The notes: generated by a model not told the origin, from the letters alone. A stretch of DNA of 64,000 bases from Mantis religiosa (GCA_030765055.1 CM060958.1:113010954-113074953); one strand, 5' to 3'. Positions 1-12,059 are shown, counted from the stretch's first letter. A program made the numbers and translations.

Positions 1-360
1 AAAGCTGCATATCGCAACAACCGACGCCAATCGATCCGAAACGTCATTCTTCTCCATGACATTGTCAGGCCGCATACTGCCAATTTGACGGGGGGAAACT
101 GGAGAAAATGCATTGGACACCTCTGGAACACCTTCCTTACAGTTCAGATGACTACCATTTGTTTGGACCACTCAAGCAAGACCTAGGAAGACAGCGCTTT
201 GATGATGACGCAAGTGGAGAAGAGTTCTTTCGCAACTGGCTTCTCAGACGTCCTTCTTCTTTCTATAAGGATGGCATCAAGAACTTGCCAACCCAATGGA
301 AAAAGGTGTATCGAAAGCAGGACAGTAATCTGTAATGAGCATTTTTGTTTGTTAATAAAA
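1..360 (+). pseudogene. mariner transposase, 3' end (broken)
   Basis: This is the C-terminal part of a DD34D mariner transposase, the enzyme that cuts and inserts the element at TA sites. The segment LLHDIVRPHTAN around position 50 is the box with the second catalytic Asp. Downstream, YSSDDYHLFGPLKQ (about 140-180) is the box with the third Asp and its conserved Phe-Pro-x-Leu context. The two boxes lie in different frames. The break falls at a run of six G around position 90, so the copy is frameshifted. The coding stretch ends at a TAA near 333 and is followed by an A-rich tail. The 5' half lies outside the window. It is clearly dead and unrelated in detail to the mariner at 3810. Confidence 0.82.
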
Positions 361-989
361 TAAATTAAAAAAAATAATTCCTGCTTATATTTGATCTAAC
401 CTTGTACATAACTATATATAAACCAAAGAAAGTAATAACTTTGTGGAAATTTATATGCTAATTCCACTAGGAGTAAAGTCTGTCTAGTCAACGCGAGTGC
501 ACTTGCTCCACAAAGGAAACGTACCCTACCGTCCACTAATGACCGTCATAAATCTATCTCCACACTTCAGAAATGGAACACTGTCGTTGAGGACCAATAG
601 AAACCCTGAATTTCTGGAAATGACAGTCGCATGTTGATTCCACGTGGAGTCTCAGTTGCCAAAGTTCCAACTTCCAGTTGATCTGTTTCATTACGTGCAG
701 AAATTCGTTGTGTGTCACGATGTGGAGACCGTCGGAGGGAAATGCAGTGGTGAATGCGAATGAAGTAATAGATAGCTTTCAGTCAAGTGAAAATAATCAA
801 AGTGAAGACAATAGTGTGAATGAACTGGAAAGTGTTGCTGGGCCGAGCTGTGTTAGAGGAGAAACCTCAAAAAACAAAGTCCCTTTCTAAGGAGGAACCC
901 TTTATAAGAAAATTCAAGCGCTTGTTTTGAACTCATAAATATGTGCTGGAAAATAATCTTTGTAATGGGTCATGCAATGAACCTGATGA
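361..989. other. no recognisable gene
   Basis: AT-rich sequence with one 70-codon open frame (678-890, plus) rich in Asn, Ser and Glu. I recognise no family in it. It lies just upstream of the decayed IS630-like transposase, so it could be part of that element, but nothing shows this. Confidence 0.4.
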
Positions 990-1530
990 GTTCTGAGTAT
1001 TCACAGAAATACAGTAAGAAAAATTGTGACGTAAGGAAAACCAAAGACGCCGGTCAAATGTGAAAACAAAGGAAACGTTTCTCTAAAGTAGATAATTTCA
1101 CATGCGATTTAATTTGCCGAGAAGTTTATAGATTCTATGCAAAAGGGAGAGCGCCACCTAAGATAAATTGGTTGCACAATTACAAGAAATTTGTGATTTT
1201 CCTTGGGGATACTGCACTTTGCGCTGTCTCCTAAAGGAGCTGGGTTTCAAATACCGCACTTTGAGTAAGATAAGGATTACTATGGAATACAGTAGAATTG
1301 TAGCTTGGCGATATATTTATCAAAACTAAGGAAGTTTCGCAGTAATGGACATAAGATTATTTAGATGAAACCTCGTACGATACCCATGATGTATAGAGAA
1401 CGGTGGCAACCTTGCAGAAAGGACTGGGAGAAGGAGGGTCTGTGTTGTAAAACAATTATAAGTGTTCGTCAAAAGAGGCGGCCGAACTGCACACCTGTTA
1501 ACTAAACAGACTTTAAAAGAAGCCAAGTAG
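990..1530 (+). pseudogene. IS630-like DDE transposase remnant
   Basis: Broken pieces of a DDE transposase of the IS630/Tc1/mariner superfamily are spread over three frames. In order I see a helix-turn-helix-like stretch (HRNTVRKIVT, about 1000), a second helical domain ending in REVYRFYAKGRAPP (about 1115-1160), LLKELGFKYRTLSK (about 1230), and YLDETSYDTHD (about 1350-1390). The last is the first-Asp motif typical of a transposase common in insect genomes. A glycine-rich strand (KGLGEGG) follows. At least three frameshifts and several stops separate the pieces. The same family recurs at 31046-31640, where the N-terminal half is better preserved. The assignment rests on remembered family motifs, not on a search. 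Confidence 0.6.
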
Positions 1531-2555
1531 AAATATACACTCCTATTTCTTTTAAAATCCGAAAGTTTAGTTTTTCATCCTGGATTTATTGCAAACGATA
1601 TTAATTTACAGAATTGTAGACGTGATCCGTCAAATAACAATGAAAAATGTACACAATGTAAGTAACAAAGGGAATTTGTAAAAGAAAACAAAGATAACAA
1701 CATTACAAAGTAATTAATTTTCTTGGCAGTTATTTATAGCAATGAAAGTTAGATAATGAGAAAAACAAATGGAAGCAAGAAAAATTGACTTCCTTTAGTC
1801 TTGGAATCTTAAGCGTATCATGGAAGTAAAAAAATAAATGGGACAAACGAAAGAGTTATTAGAAATAAAGCCCACAGAGTCTTTAAAGGAGACAGCGAAA
1901 CAAATGAAGGTTGGACGTGATGCGAGCCAATAGTTCACATTGGAAGGAAATAATGTTGGGACATGCGACAGGAAGCAGGAGATTGGGGGAGGGAGAACCG
2001 AGGACACATGGTTACATGGGGTGAAAAATGTAGTGGACTGTGCTGGGATAGTGTGGGATGCTGGCGTCAGTAGATAAAGCCGTCAAACCTACACATGCAA
2101 AAGAGGGAGAGTAGGGCTGTAAATCTTACAAATCTAATAAACCCAGAGATCCACTATGGCTCAAAATAGCAGGCTGTTTGTAGGACGCTGTTGAACAATT
2201 GAAGTGTAACATCATGCATTTCTAGGGATAGCTCTCTTTTACTTTTACGTATTGCAAAAAGCATTTCTGAAAATGGTACCTGTTTCCACAAACGATAGGA
2301 AGTTTACAAATAACCGATACAAATTAACTATCAAAGTTGGCTTCTTATAAAAGTGTGCTAAACCAGGTTTTGGTAAGTGAATAAATAATTCGAAACAGTT
2401 TCCTCATAAATAATTTCAAAGGCTCGTTTTCATTTTCTCTGCCTCGTGCATAACAATAGTTTTAGGAAATGGAAGATTATCACAAGATATGATAATGATT
2501 TAAGGAGTATCTATGACTGATATTTCATGAACATTTCCAAAAAGTCACTTTTTCC
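1531..2555. other. no recognisable gene
   Basis: AT-rich sequence without a credible coding frame; the 70-codon minus-strand frame at 1795-2007 has no recognisable motif. Nothing repeat-like was identified by eye. Confidence 0.4.
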
Positions 2556-3191
2556 TAGTGCTGTGTTGTATAATCGATTAACCGAAACGACTAATCGATT
2601 AAACTTCTTATTTTAGATTAAAGATTAAAACATTTTAATCGAGTTGATTAAAATTAATCGATTAAAATAACTATTAATCGAAACTCTTTTAGCCAAATTT
2701 AGCCCTCTTTGTTATAATGTATTACTTCCAACCTAAACAGAATTTCACACGCATCAAGCATCAACTAGACCCGTAATGTTCTTTGAACTTTGAGATAATA
2801 TAACTTCTGAGAGCTAAAAGTAATCACTCTGAACTCCGACATAATCTAAATAATAATTCTGTTGTGAAATATTCTGATACATAAGTGCATACAGATGCCG
2901 ACAGAGAGGTTTCTTTCCTTACAGCTTTTGTGTGACTACATACCGTACACAGCTGATTATGTATCGCTTGCTAGCATAAACTGAGCTCTACAATCTTCCA
3001 CCGAACACTTCGATTACCCACCTATGGAAAGAACAGCTGTTCCCTCTTCTCAGGGCTGGCGGTGTAACTTTGCTGTAAATTGCAGTAAGCCACTAACGCT
3101 TCTGAGTTCGACAGTGAGTCAAAGTTCTGTGTTAAAAGAGCTATAATAAAGAAAAACATTTTTGTTGAATGGAATTAAAATTATGGCATAC

Positions 3192-3809
3192 GAAAATTTG
3201 TGAGTTAAACTAGGTGTACATTTTGGCAAGCGAAATGAATCTGGTAAAGTGTCTGACACAAAAAAAGGATTCTGTAAAATTTGTGGGAAATCATTTAGTT
3301 ATAACGGTAGTGTTAGTAGTTTGAATTGTCATTTGAAACACATCCATCCATTTCAAAGTACCAACTAATCATCTCCAACTGCTCCTCGGGCATCGCAGTC
3401 CAATCTAAATAATTTCATACCCCAACCGATTCATTCCATCAAGGAAGCCGAATTAACAAATAAACTCGTAAAATGATAGTAAATGATACCCGACCCATCA
3501 ATATTGTTTCGGATGAAGTTTTAAGAGAAGTCGTTGGTAACAGTTCGTATAATATTTCATCAAAAGATGTTGTAAGTAGACGAATTGACAAGTTATACGA
3601 TACTGAAAGATCTAGGAAATTGAACACATTAAACTATGCAGAATATGTTTAGCTTAACAGGGGATGTCTGGACTTCAGTAGCAAATCAAAGTTACTCAGT
3701 AGTCTCCAAGTCTTCGGGTGAAGTGGATGACGACTTTGTAATTCCTGTTTTGTGGTGGAAGACATACTCTATTCATTTGCCAACTTGTTCAACCATAGCG
3801 AAGAAATTA
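3192..3809 (+). pseudogene. hAT transposase, N-terminal part
   Basis: A BED-type zinc finger is visible at 3273-3350 (CKICGKSF, then a His-x4-His pair in HLKHIHPF), the DNA-binding domain of hAT transposases. A stop at 3366 follows. The frame then resumes through a helical region (VNDTRPINIVSDEVLREVV, about 3480-3535). LTGDVWTS near 3656 is the conserved box around the first catalytic Asp. Directly after it the protein jumps to sequence that belongs just before the C-terminus (WWKTYSIHLP, about 3760). Roughly 300-400 codons of the catalytic core are therefore deleted. The frame is cut at 3809 by the mariner insertion and continues at 5046. Confidence 0.8.
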
Positions 3810-5045
3810 CGAGGGCTGTTCAATAAACAATGATTATAAATTTTTTAGTGTCATAATTTTTCGCAATAAAATTCAAACTTATTATATTCTGTTAGCTTAA
3901 AGCAAACCAAACACGCCGTAGTAGTTTCATTGTTGGTACTCCTGGTTCCCACCTGTGAGAACCAAGCAAGTTCATACATGCTCAGTATCGCCTACAGCTG
4001 CAATGGAGGCAACACGCGAGGAACAATATATGCGGCTTTGAATTTCTGCTCTCGTTTCAAGGTGGTTTAAAATGTTTAAAGAGGGGAGACAATCAATTTC
4101 AAAGCAAGGTGGACCCGGTGCCCCACTTACTGTTCTTACGGAAGAAAACAGCAACACTGCTGCTGCCACTGTGAGGGAGGATCAACAAATTACCTTAAGA
4201 TCACTTTCTGAAATACCGAACATCTCACTGGGTGCCACACACACGTTGGTGACAGAAGCATTACACAGGAGACGTGTTTGTCTGCGATGGGTTCTAAGAC
4301 TGTTGATTCCGAACAAAAGGACATTGGCATGCAGGTTGGCATGTAGTTAAAGTTGATGTTAGAGGAAGATCCGGAGTTTCTTTCAAACGTAATCACTACT
4401 GATGAAACTTGGCTATATCATTTTGATCCTGAGAGCAAATAGCAAAGCTCAATGTGGAAATCTCCTTCACCACCAACCCCCAAAACAGCAAAAGTGGTTG
4501 CTTCTGCTGGAAAAGCTATGGCCATCCCATTCTTTGATATTCATGGAATGGTTTATCAGCATGTTGTACCTGCACACACATCAGTAAATGGACAATACTA
4601 AAGGGATGTCCTGAAAAGTCCATATCAGAAGCAAAAGACCACACTTCTGTGAAGCAGGCTGGATGCTGCACCACGATAATGCGCGGCCGCATATTGCCAA
4701 TGGTGTTGCTGAATATCTTGCAAAAACCAACGTGAAGTGCATCCCTCGCCCTCCCTATGGTCCGGATTTAGCACCATGTGACTTTTTTCTATTCCCAAAC
4801 TTGAAGAAACGCCTTTATGGTGGCATTATCCATCATCAGAAGCAATGGTGAAGGCTGCGGAGGCAATTTTGAAGGATCTCTCAAAAAATGGTTCCCAGAA
4901 TATCTTTGAAAACTAGCAGAAACGCTGGGAAAGGTGCATCGCATTCAAGGTAGACTACTTTGAGAAGGGCCATCAAAATTATGAGGATGAGTAAAGGTAC
5001 TTTGTCAAAAAAAAATTGTGATCGTCTTTTATTGAACAACCCTCG
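3810..5045 (+). mobile_element. mariner element, family A copy 1 (dead)
   Basis: A 1,236-bp mariner with inverted ends: left CGAGGGCTGTTCAATAAA, right ATTGAACAACCCTCG. It inserted at a TA (3808-3809); the right-hand copy of the TA is now TG. The transposase reads forward from about 4040. I see an N-terminal helix-turn-helix region (4072-4340), DETWLYHFDPES with the first catalytic Asp (about 4400), HHDNARPHIA with the second (about 4670) and PDLAPCDFFLFPNLKK with the third (about 4765). Frameshifts and stops lie between these boxes, so the gene is inactive. It interrupts the hAT element, so it inserted later. A deleted sister copy lies at 32308-33232. Confidence 0.88.
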
Positions 5046-5187
5046 TGCTTTGTGTACCAGCTACATTAGTTCCCTGTGAACGTGTGTTTAGTGATGGAGG
5101 AAATATTGTCACCAAACGAAGAGCAGCACTTAATTCAAAGCCTGTAAATGCACTTACATGTTTAAAATGGGTAAGCAACAGTGACTA
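5046..5187 (+). pseudogene. hAT transposase, C-terminal dimerisation region
   Basis: Immediately after the mariner the hAT frame resumes. VPATLVPCERVFSDGGN, followed by KRRAALNSKPVNALTCL, is the conserved hAT C-terminal (hATC) dimerisation block. The frame ends in TAG at about 5185, a normal family C-terminus. It proves that the coding piece before 3810 and this piece were one gene. Confidence 0.85.
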
Positions 5188-5497
5188 GGTTAGTCTTCAT
5201 GTCAGTCTCACAAATTTTAGTAGATATTGATATAATACGTTACTAAATAATAACTTACAAAACTATTGTAGATTTAATTCAATACTTATATAAAGCATAT
5301 GCACCTAATGCAAACACAAATGTTGAATCTAAATATTTAAACGTATCATAAATAACTAAATATACAGAGTATTAAAAGTACCTTATATAATCCTTACACG
5401 TAATTTTCGAACAGATAATATCTAGATTCATCGATAGGTTAATCGATTAAAGCAGCATTGTTAATCTATTAAACATTTTGATCAATCTACAGCACTA

Positions 5498-7285
5498 GTT
5501 TTTCTTACTTTAGGCTGTAAAATAGTGCAAGTATTTCTGAATCCGAAGAATGTCACTTTTAAAGTCTCTAATCGAGTTTCAAAGTTGCGCAAATGCTAGT
5601 GCTAGCTATGAATTCCAATTATTTGTCCTTGTTTTCTCGCTATTGTATGTTTCAGCATTTTGCGTCATTTAAAATGCTTCTTGCGTCCTAGTTTTGGTGT
5701 TAGACCAATGAAACTGGCTACACACATTCACAAAGACACAGTAAATAGAAATTTCTCTCGATTTTATTGTGATATGCATTTAAATACACCCTATTTACTT
5801 CAAAACATAAATATTTCAACATTTTGGACGAAAAGGCCATATTCATAGCTTTAAAACTTTCTGGACTCTAAAGTTGCTGAAAAACAGAGATATTAGGGCA
5901 ATTTCCAAAAGTGAATATATTGGGAACCTGTTGTTAAAATATTAGATCGAAATTTAGGTTATTTTGTGACAACGAACATTTTTGGTGACCTAACACAAAA
6001 TAGATTAGACAATAATTTCCAAAATATCAAAGTGAAACTAATAAAATTTGGGCTGTGTCTTATTTTCACTATGTTACATCTATGGTATGTCTTATAAAAA
6101 GGCGTTATCAGTTTCTGCTATTTGCGGACAATATGATGCTGACACAAGACAGAGAGAATAAGTTGCTTATATACACAAATTACAAATATTGATCCACGAT
6201 TATGACTGAATTAAATCAGTAGAAAATAAAAGATTCTGGCATTTATTGGAAAGCAAATACAAAACGTCGAAGGTGGTGTTATACTTCTGGAACAGGTAGG
6301 ATAATTTAATTACTTGGACTGTAATATAAACTTCAAAACAACAAAGAAGTAATACATTAATAAATTGGCTGCATTGAAATATAATTGGGAAATAATAGCT
6401 CGTACCTTGAACAGAAAACCCGAAAGGATACAAATCTAAATTTCTAAAATACAACGGCTTATGTTTCGGAGACATGGTCGATTTTTTATTTATTTTAAAA
6501 ATAAAAATTTGAGACAAATACAAGCCGCAGAAATAAAATGCTTAGGAATGCTTAGGAACATACCAAGTTGTTGAAACTTGTTATTGAATGCTTAATTCCT
6601 GTGTCTGGACTTACTTGCACATTTTTCAAATTCTAAGTTCCTTATGTTTGCTAACATGCGGTATTTCTCATCATATCAGCTTATGACATCGATTTCCTGT
6701 TTACCATATCGACCGCGCGCAGGTGATCGGATGCAGAAACAGTAATGTATGTCAGACAAAATGTCTTAAGAATACTCACATTTGCTCGGGACATGCCTAT
6801 GAAGTTTCTGGAGACGAATTCGCCTTATTTGGCACTAAGGACGCCATGTTGGAGGAATCAGTATTTAACAACACTTATTTCGGCAATCACGGTCACGCTT
6901 GATCTTAGAAATCAGCGTCGTCATGTCGCTTACTAGCCGAGGCTCATCTACATTCATCCTCTACCATACCAACTCACATCTCCGAAGATAAGACCCGTAT
7001 GGGTATTCGTATATCTAAGTAACTGTCACTATTTCACCCGTCACTCTCTTCAAGACTTTGGGAGTATCTTAATATTAATGGTTAGATGGAATTCAGTGTT
7101 GTCTCTACCTTGCTCTACCTATTTCGATCTAACATCTAGCTCCCTCATCCTATCAGCTACGCTCCTAGTTACTGAGTAGACTGTAACCTTGTGGAATAAT
7201 TGTCCAAGTTATATTTCTATAACGTAACAATATATCCAAGGATGTACAATACAAAATATTATTGGACATGAAATAAGGAAGGTAC
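5498..7285. other. no recognisable gene
   Basis: AT-rich sequence. The longest frame is 107 codons on the minus strand (6200-6523). It is Phe/Tyr/Leu/Ser-rich, as AT-rich noise often is, and shows no motif. No element ends were identified. Confidence 0.4.
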
Positions 7286-7345
7286 TACCCTGACCAGATT
7301 CGAACTCGGAACCTCTTGACGTGTGGCACACGCTACTACAGGAGA
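7286..7345 (-). repeat. tRNA-derived SINE head
   Basis: On the minus strand, GAGTTCGAATCTGG is a good RNA polymerase III B box, with an A-box-like stretch upstream (TAGTAGCGTGTG). It shares CAAGAG, the TTCGAATC core and GGTCAGGG with the SINE at 15893-16056, so the two probably belong to one family. The tRNA-like fold is incomplete, so I do not call a tRNA gene. Confidence 0.55.
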
Positions 7346-7615
7346 AGACAGGTAGTGGCGGTGGGACTCAATTCTGTCAGCTCTAACCACCAAATATGCT
7401 CCCGAACGAAAGGCAGGTTGGCGTGTGACGTCATCGCGCTGATCTCTTCTGCCCAAAAAGAAGGAAATAGTTTGATGTGTTGGAGTTCCGACAGCGTAGG
7501 ACAGACAGGTAACGTATCGGGTATTAATATGTACAACTTACATCTTGGGTGTTGTAATATTGATGCTGACTGCTTTAATTACACAATTGGTCACAGTTTA
7601 TAAACAATTACATTT

Positions 7616-7815
7616 TGTATAATATAAAGCATCAACCGGGCTTTTGGGCCGTGGTCTACTGGGCTGCTTCATCTTCCCAGACGTTTCGTCTGCGGCTGCG
7701 GCAGACATCTTCAGTGGCAGTGCGATCGGAGTATCCTGGCGGAAGTCTCAACAGCAACTGTGAAGGAGCCCAGAAGACCACGGCACAAAAGCCCGGTTAA
7801 AACTTTATATTATAC
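7616..7815. repeat. 200-bp palindromic element with a hammerhead-like core
   Basis: Two ~50-bp arms are inverted copies. The left arm (7616-7665) runs GTATAATATAAAG, then AACCGGGCTTTTGGGCC. The right arm (7767-7815) ends GGCACAAAAGCCCGGTT, then CTTTATATTATAC. Mismatches are few. The ~100-bp centre carries hammerhead-ribozyme core boxes on the minus strand. Foldback shape plus this motif suggests a small element derived from a Penelope-like 3' end or a retrozyme-like RNA. A 61-codon frame crossing it is incidental. Confidence 0.6.
7680..7714 (-). ncRNA. hammerhead-ribozyme-like motif, copy 1
   Basis: Read on the minus strand: CTGAAGA (7714-7708), a hairpin GTCTGC/GCAGAC that can form helix II, then GAAAC and GTC (7687-7680). 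CCA before and TGG after can pair as the start of helix I. These are the conserved core boxes of a hammerhead (CUGANGA ... GAAA ... UH). Two departures are seen: an extra T between CTGAAGA and helix II, and a helix III of only about two base pairs. Hammerheads with tiny helix III are known from Penelope-like elements. Self-cleavage is not established here. Confidence 0.45.
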
Positions 7816-9899
7816 TGATACCGGTCGTGAAAGCTTACGAATTTTAATTACACTTTGCTTCGTGCTATTACAAAATATATAAAACTTCAACTCGTAGTTT
7901 ATCTGAAGGTCAGGTATGTTATAAAGTAAATAAAAAAAATAATATAATTTTCTCTGAAAATTAGAGGAGAACCACTCAGAACAGAATTACGTGGCATTTT
8001 CCCACACTTTCAGTTTCGTTTTTCTTTAACTAATTTATCAATGTCGGGACATAATGTCTGGGAAATTTGTAATCGAAGGCTGAATGTTAGATTGTGATCC
8101 CACAAGGTACTTCGGGGTTTGGACTTAGCTAATTTCATAACAGAAAAACAAAAATTTTTCGTACAAATATGTCGAGCCAAACATACACAATGTCCATGCA
8201 GCTAGTGAATACAACCTGGAGTACCTGGTTTGGGGATGTTCTTCTAGAAATCAGCCAGGTCTTTTTTGTGTAAATATTTTTCCTTCAGTAAATCGTCACA
8301 TTGTAAATTTAACAGTGCCATCTGGTACATGGCTGCTACATTGTTGTCATCGAGTGCGCTACATCTGACAACCCTCAGATTCTGTACTCAAGCGCCCCTT
8401 ATATAGGCAACTTGTACTACACGGCTCTTGTCTGACGTCACACGCAGAGAAGGCCTCGCTACCGGTTCAAATACATCACAACTCTCGAAGCGTCTTCCTC
8501 TGCGCTACTATCTACATTAAAAAGCGGGCTTGCTTCTCATTGGGAAGCAATTATGAAAAATAAAAACAGCTACCTTAATTCACTATTTACTTGTACCCAG
8601 TAATGATTTATTCTCGTTCAATAAGGGAAGAAAATTGATTTTTAAGGATGGCTTTTTCGTGATTTTTTTTAAATAATATAGACATTTTATTTTGTTTTAG
8701 TACAAGGAAGCGAAACGAAATAAACTAAAATAGGTATTTGCATTTCACACTTACGACAATATGTAAAGCATCTTGATGTCAGAAAACTGAAAATAATGAA
8801 ATAGAGAAAATTAAGTATAATGAAACGTTAAATAGTAGATGTGTGTTTTCTAAACATCTGCCAGGCTAAAACTGATAAAATTCCTATAAGGTACATTACA
8901 TAGAAGTACACATTTTCTTACGATATTTACGTAAAGGTATTAGGAGTTTATTATGTTGCTGTTGGCTTTGCCAATTGGGGAACTAATTTTAAAGATTAGG
9001 TCATCATCACATCTGTCATGTGACGTGTTTTGTAATGAAACAACCATATTATTAAAGTGGACTGAATTATTTTTAACCCAAAAGTATTCAAATTAGCGAT
9101 TTTTTCACTTTTTACCGGTTTTACACATCAACCATAACTTTAAAAATTAGATCGCATAGTAACGAAAATGAATTCAGCTTTCCGTTTTCTCTAGAAACCT
9201 AAATCACGATTATTCAGGACTATTAAATAAATGACTTCCAGAAAAGAGCATTAGAGAGAATTGTAGAATCTAATGCTGTAGATTTAAAAATAATATAGAA
9301 ATCAGTTGCAAGCTCCAAATATTATAAAAGGGATTAAACGTAATGCGATGAGTGATATTCCGCTCCGTTCTATATTCCGCCTGGTTTCGCACGGAGCCAT
9401 AGAACACCCGAGTTGCTTGAGACGATAAGCCCCTCACGCGTCGAGGCAGACTGTTGAATGTTAAGAAACTTCCAGGTGCACCAGAGGCATTGAAGCATTG
9501 CAGATACGCTTATTTCCCTACATTTGATATCTGTCTTCAGTATTTAACTAGAATTCCTAGTTGGTATCAAAGTGTAAACTTCTATGAAATGTAATTTGTA
9601 ATTTATTTATTATCTATCCTTTTGCATCATCAAATGACAATACAAAATCAAGATTACAATTATAAAATTCGTATTGGAAAACGCCATATATTCTTAAATC
9701 CTGAAAATCCTACCATGTTGCTTGCCTTTGAATAATTCGGTCCCCATACACCTAACCCTAGATTTTTGTGTATTGGAAGCCTCTACTCCTTTTTACACAT
9801 TTTGCCATTTCATTTATCCCAATCTATATTTTCTCTTAACTGTTCTTAGCCGTTTCTCTTTAACTTTCCCTAAATAATTCCCTATATTTCTCCTGTTCT
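7816..9899. other. no recognisable gene
   Basis: AT-rich sequence with no credible coding frame. A slightly more GC-rich patch at 8270-8520 contains TATATAG (about 8399) and a TGACGTCA palindrome (about 8432). I see no transcript attached to them. Weak similarity in style to transposon interiors was noticed but not resolved. Confidence 0.4.
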
Positions 9900-10604
9900 T
9901 TTCCCCCTTTATTGACAAAATGTTTGTAATTACTACTTCGCCCCCAAATTGTCCCATTCACATAGCCACGCCTGCTCTCTCCGTATCATTGTTTGACTAC
10001 AATATAATATACAATGGAAGTCTGCATTATCTTCTCCACACAATGTACATTTATCTAGCTCCCTCATTTGACCTATACCTTTCAGGTTTATCACTCCTGT
10101 TCTCGCCCAAGCAAAACCTTCTCGCCATAACTTATTATATATCCTTCCCTCTCCCAGGTTGTTTTTATTTCTCTATATAACCTCAGTGCGATTTTATGAC
10201 TTGTACTGACAGAAATGTCTTGTCTGTCAATAACCTCTAATAACTTCGTCATTCATTCTATGTGACAAACACCCTCTCCAGTTACTTCTCAGTTACTTCT
10301 TGAGTAACTTCTTACTTAGTAACTCAGTAACTTACGTACTTACTTCTTACTCAGTAACTTCTTACTCAGTTACTTATTGAATATGGAAACATTATTTAAT
10401 TATATTGTTATCTTCCAAGTTAGCGATTCTGTATAAATATTTCATTGCCCATGACAAGATTTTAATTTTAGTAGAATACCTGCCCAGTTCCAACTGTGCT
10501 GGCCCATTAGGTGATGCTATTGGTAATCCAAATATATATTTACAAAAGGATCTATGACCTCTATCAGTCTCTCTCCAAGCCTCAACGGCATCAGTATATA
10601 TCAT
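9900..10604 (-). pseudogene. LINE reverse transcriptase, C-terminal remnant
   Basis: On the minus strand FCKYIFGLPIASPNGPAQLE (within 10604-10392) matches the start of the post-RT region seen in the LINE ends at 21778 and 53758 (FCKELLGLPRSA). Further downstream (about 10170-9990) come GREGYIISYGE and a C-x2-C box CTLCGED with a following His and Cys, the counterpart of CELCGGKESIEHY at about 22300. Frameshifts separate the pieces. This is a more diverged member of the same LINE group, 5'-truncated as LINE copies usually are. Confidence 0.6.
10275..10385. repeat. degenerate short tandem repeat
   Basis: AGTTACTTCTT / AGTAACTTCTTACTC-type units of roughly 10-18 bp are repeated imperfectly about seven times. 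This simple-sequence tract lies inside the LINE remnant. Confidence 0.6.
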
Positions 10605-12055
10605 TCAGCTTTGACGAGAGCTTACCCCAGTTCCGAGGTGTATTCTATGCTGCGGACTGGACTACCTCATGCTCCAATCTCTCTCTTTTAAATATCGACG
10701 TCATAGATAAAAGTAAATGATATCACGATATTAAAATGATGTATATGCGTCATGTTCAGTGTATGCACATATGAACCAAAACATTCATGACTCAACGAAT
10801 ATATCACACAACAGTAGGTGGTAATTCCAGTAATCAAGAGAGCTCTTTCTTCCTTTGTTTTGTTGCCCATATAGCATAAACCGATTGAGCAAGAAAGACG
10901 TCATCGTTGACTGGTGAGTCTATCTTGAAATCATTGTGCTCTCTACGGAAAAGAAGCGGTAACTTTTGCGTAACAGTAAGCAAATTACAGCGCTCTGAGT
11001 GTGGCTGTGCTGTTAACAAATACAACCAGCTTTCCCTTGATATGAACACAAGAGCGCCGCGTCTATATGCTTGAATGCTACTTACGTACCGGCATTAAAA
11101 TTGGTGCGACATATAAATATAATTTAAACCGCTGCATAGAGGAGTTTACGCAACGCTATCCAGCATGCAGATAAGTCCCTCGGAATGTAATGTTCTCAAA
11201 GGTATACAGGTACCGTCAAATTGACCTACTTTTGTTTTCTATATAAACATCATACGTTTCATCAGTATATTATATAAATTTTATATCATTCTCAAGCTTA
11301 ATTAAAAATGTCTATTAATTTTGGTACCCTTATGTCTTTGAAAACCAATAGGCCCATTAAATATTTCCAAGATATAGGATCAGTTACTCGCAAAAAGAGA
11401 GACACTGGACGCTATAAACCGACTGGTACCAATCTAGAAGCAATAAATAATGTTATGACAGAAAGGCCTCAAGCATACCTTCTCCCAATACAGTGTTTAA
11501 CGGGAAGAGAGAAAGGAACTATAAGAATATGGACACACAATACTATGTACTAGATACATTTTCTGTTTAGACTTGGATAAAACTTTTGTACCTATTGTAA
11601 CAATAATTTATTTTTCATTCCTAGAACATGTTCTGCTAATTTTCTGGTTTGTAATGAAGTTACTTTGTGAGTAAACTGTTGGGGATAGAAGAGAATTGAG
11701 ATGAAATTGAAATATGTCTATTTTATGTGACAGATTTACAATATGCATATATGTTTACTATAACAGAAAAAGAGATGTTCAATGTGAAATAAATGTTCAT
11801 TGTCTCAAAACAAGTAATAACATATATCCGTGGAAAGTGCAAGAGCTCATCTTCCTCCACGAATTAGGCCGTTGAAGCCATCCTTTGCAGGTCATCAAAT
11901 TAATCTGCGTCCTCTAAATTTGCAGCAAATATCTTGCCTAAGTGTTCTTTTATCTGGCAAGTGGTCGTGATGTTCAATCAACTGTTTCAGTTAATTGATG
12001 GAAATTAATAATTTCTTTATACTAGCCGTATATAGGTTAAGGTTTTGATAGAGTC
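10605..12055. other. no recognisable gene
   Basis: Contains an 81-codon plus-strand frame (11308-11553) beginning MSINFGTLMSLKTNRP with several Thr/Lys/Arg residues. I do not recognise it and see no codon pattern that convinces me it is used. The rest is AT-rich sequence with no identified element. Confidence 0.35.
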
Positions 12056-12059
12056 AACA

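Larger units (their letters stand above)
2556..5497 (+). mobile_element. hAT element, internally deleted, split by a mariner
   Basis: The ends are inverted: the left end begins TAGTGCTGTG and the right end finishes CTACAGCACTA. Both subterminal regions carry several ATCGATTAA repeats, which are probably transposase-binding sites as in other hAT elements. The 8-bp flanks are CTTTTTCC and GTTTTTCT, matching at six positions, as expected of an old 8-bp hAT target duplication. Inside are a BED zinc finger, a piece of the first catalytic region, and the C-terminal dimerisation region. The catalytic middle is missing. A mariner (3810-5045) sits inside the coding region. Without it the element would be about 1.7 kb. 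It cannot make its own transposase. Confidence 0.82.

Noticed and set aside
6200..6523. 107-codon minus-strand open frame
   Set aside because: Phe/Tyr/Leu-rich composition typical of AT-rich noise, no motif, no splice or start context.
8390..8445. TATATAG followed by TGACGTCA as a promoter
   Set aside because: The order is wrong for an upstream activator, no transcript or gene follows, and similar TGACGTCA words occur elsewhere in the window by chance.
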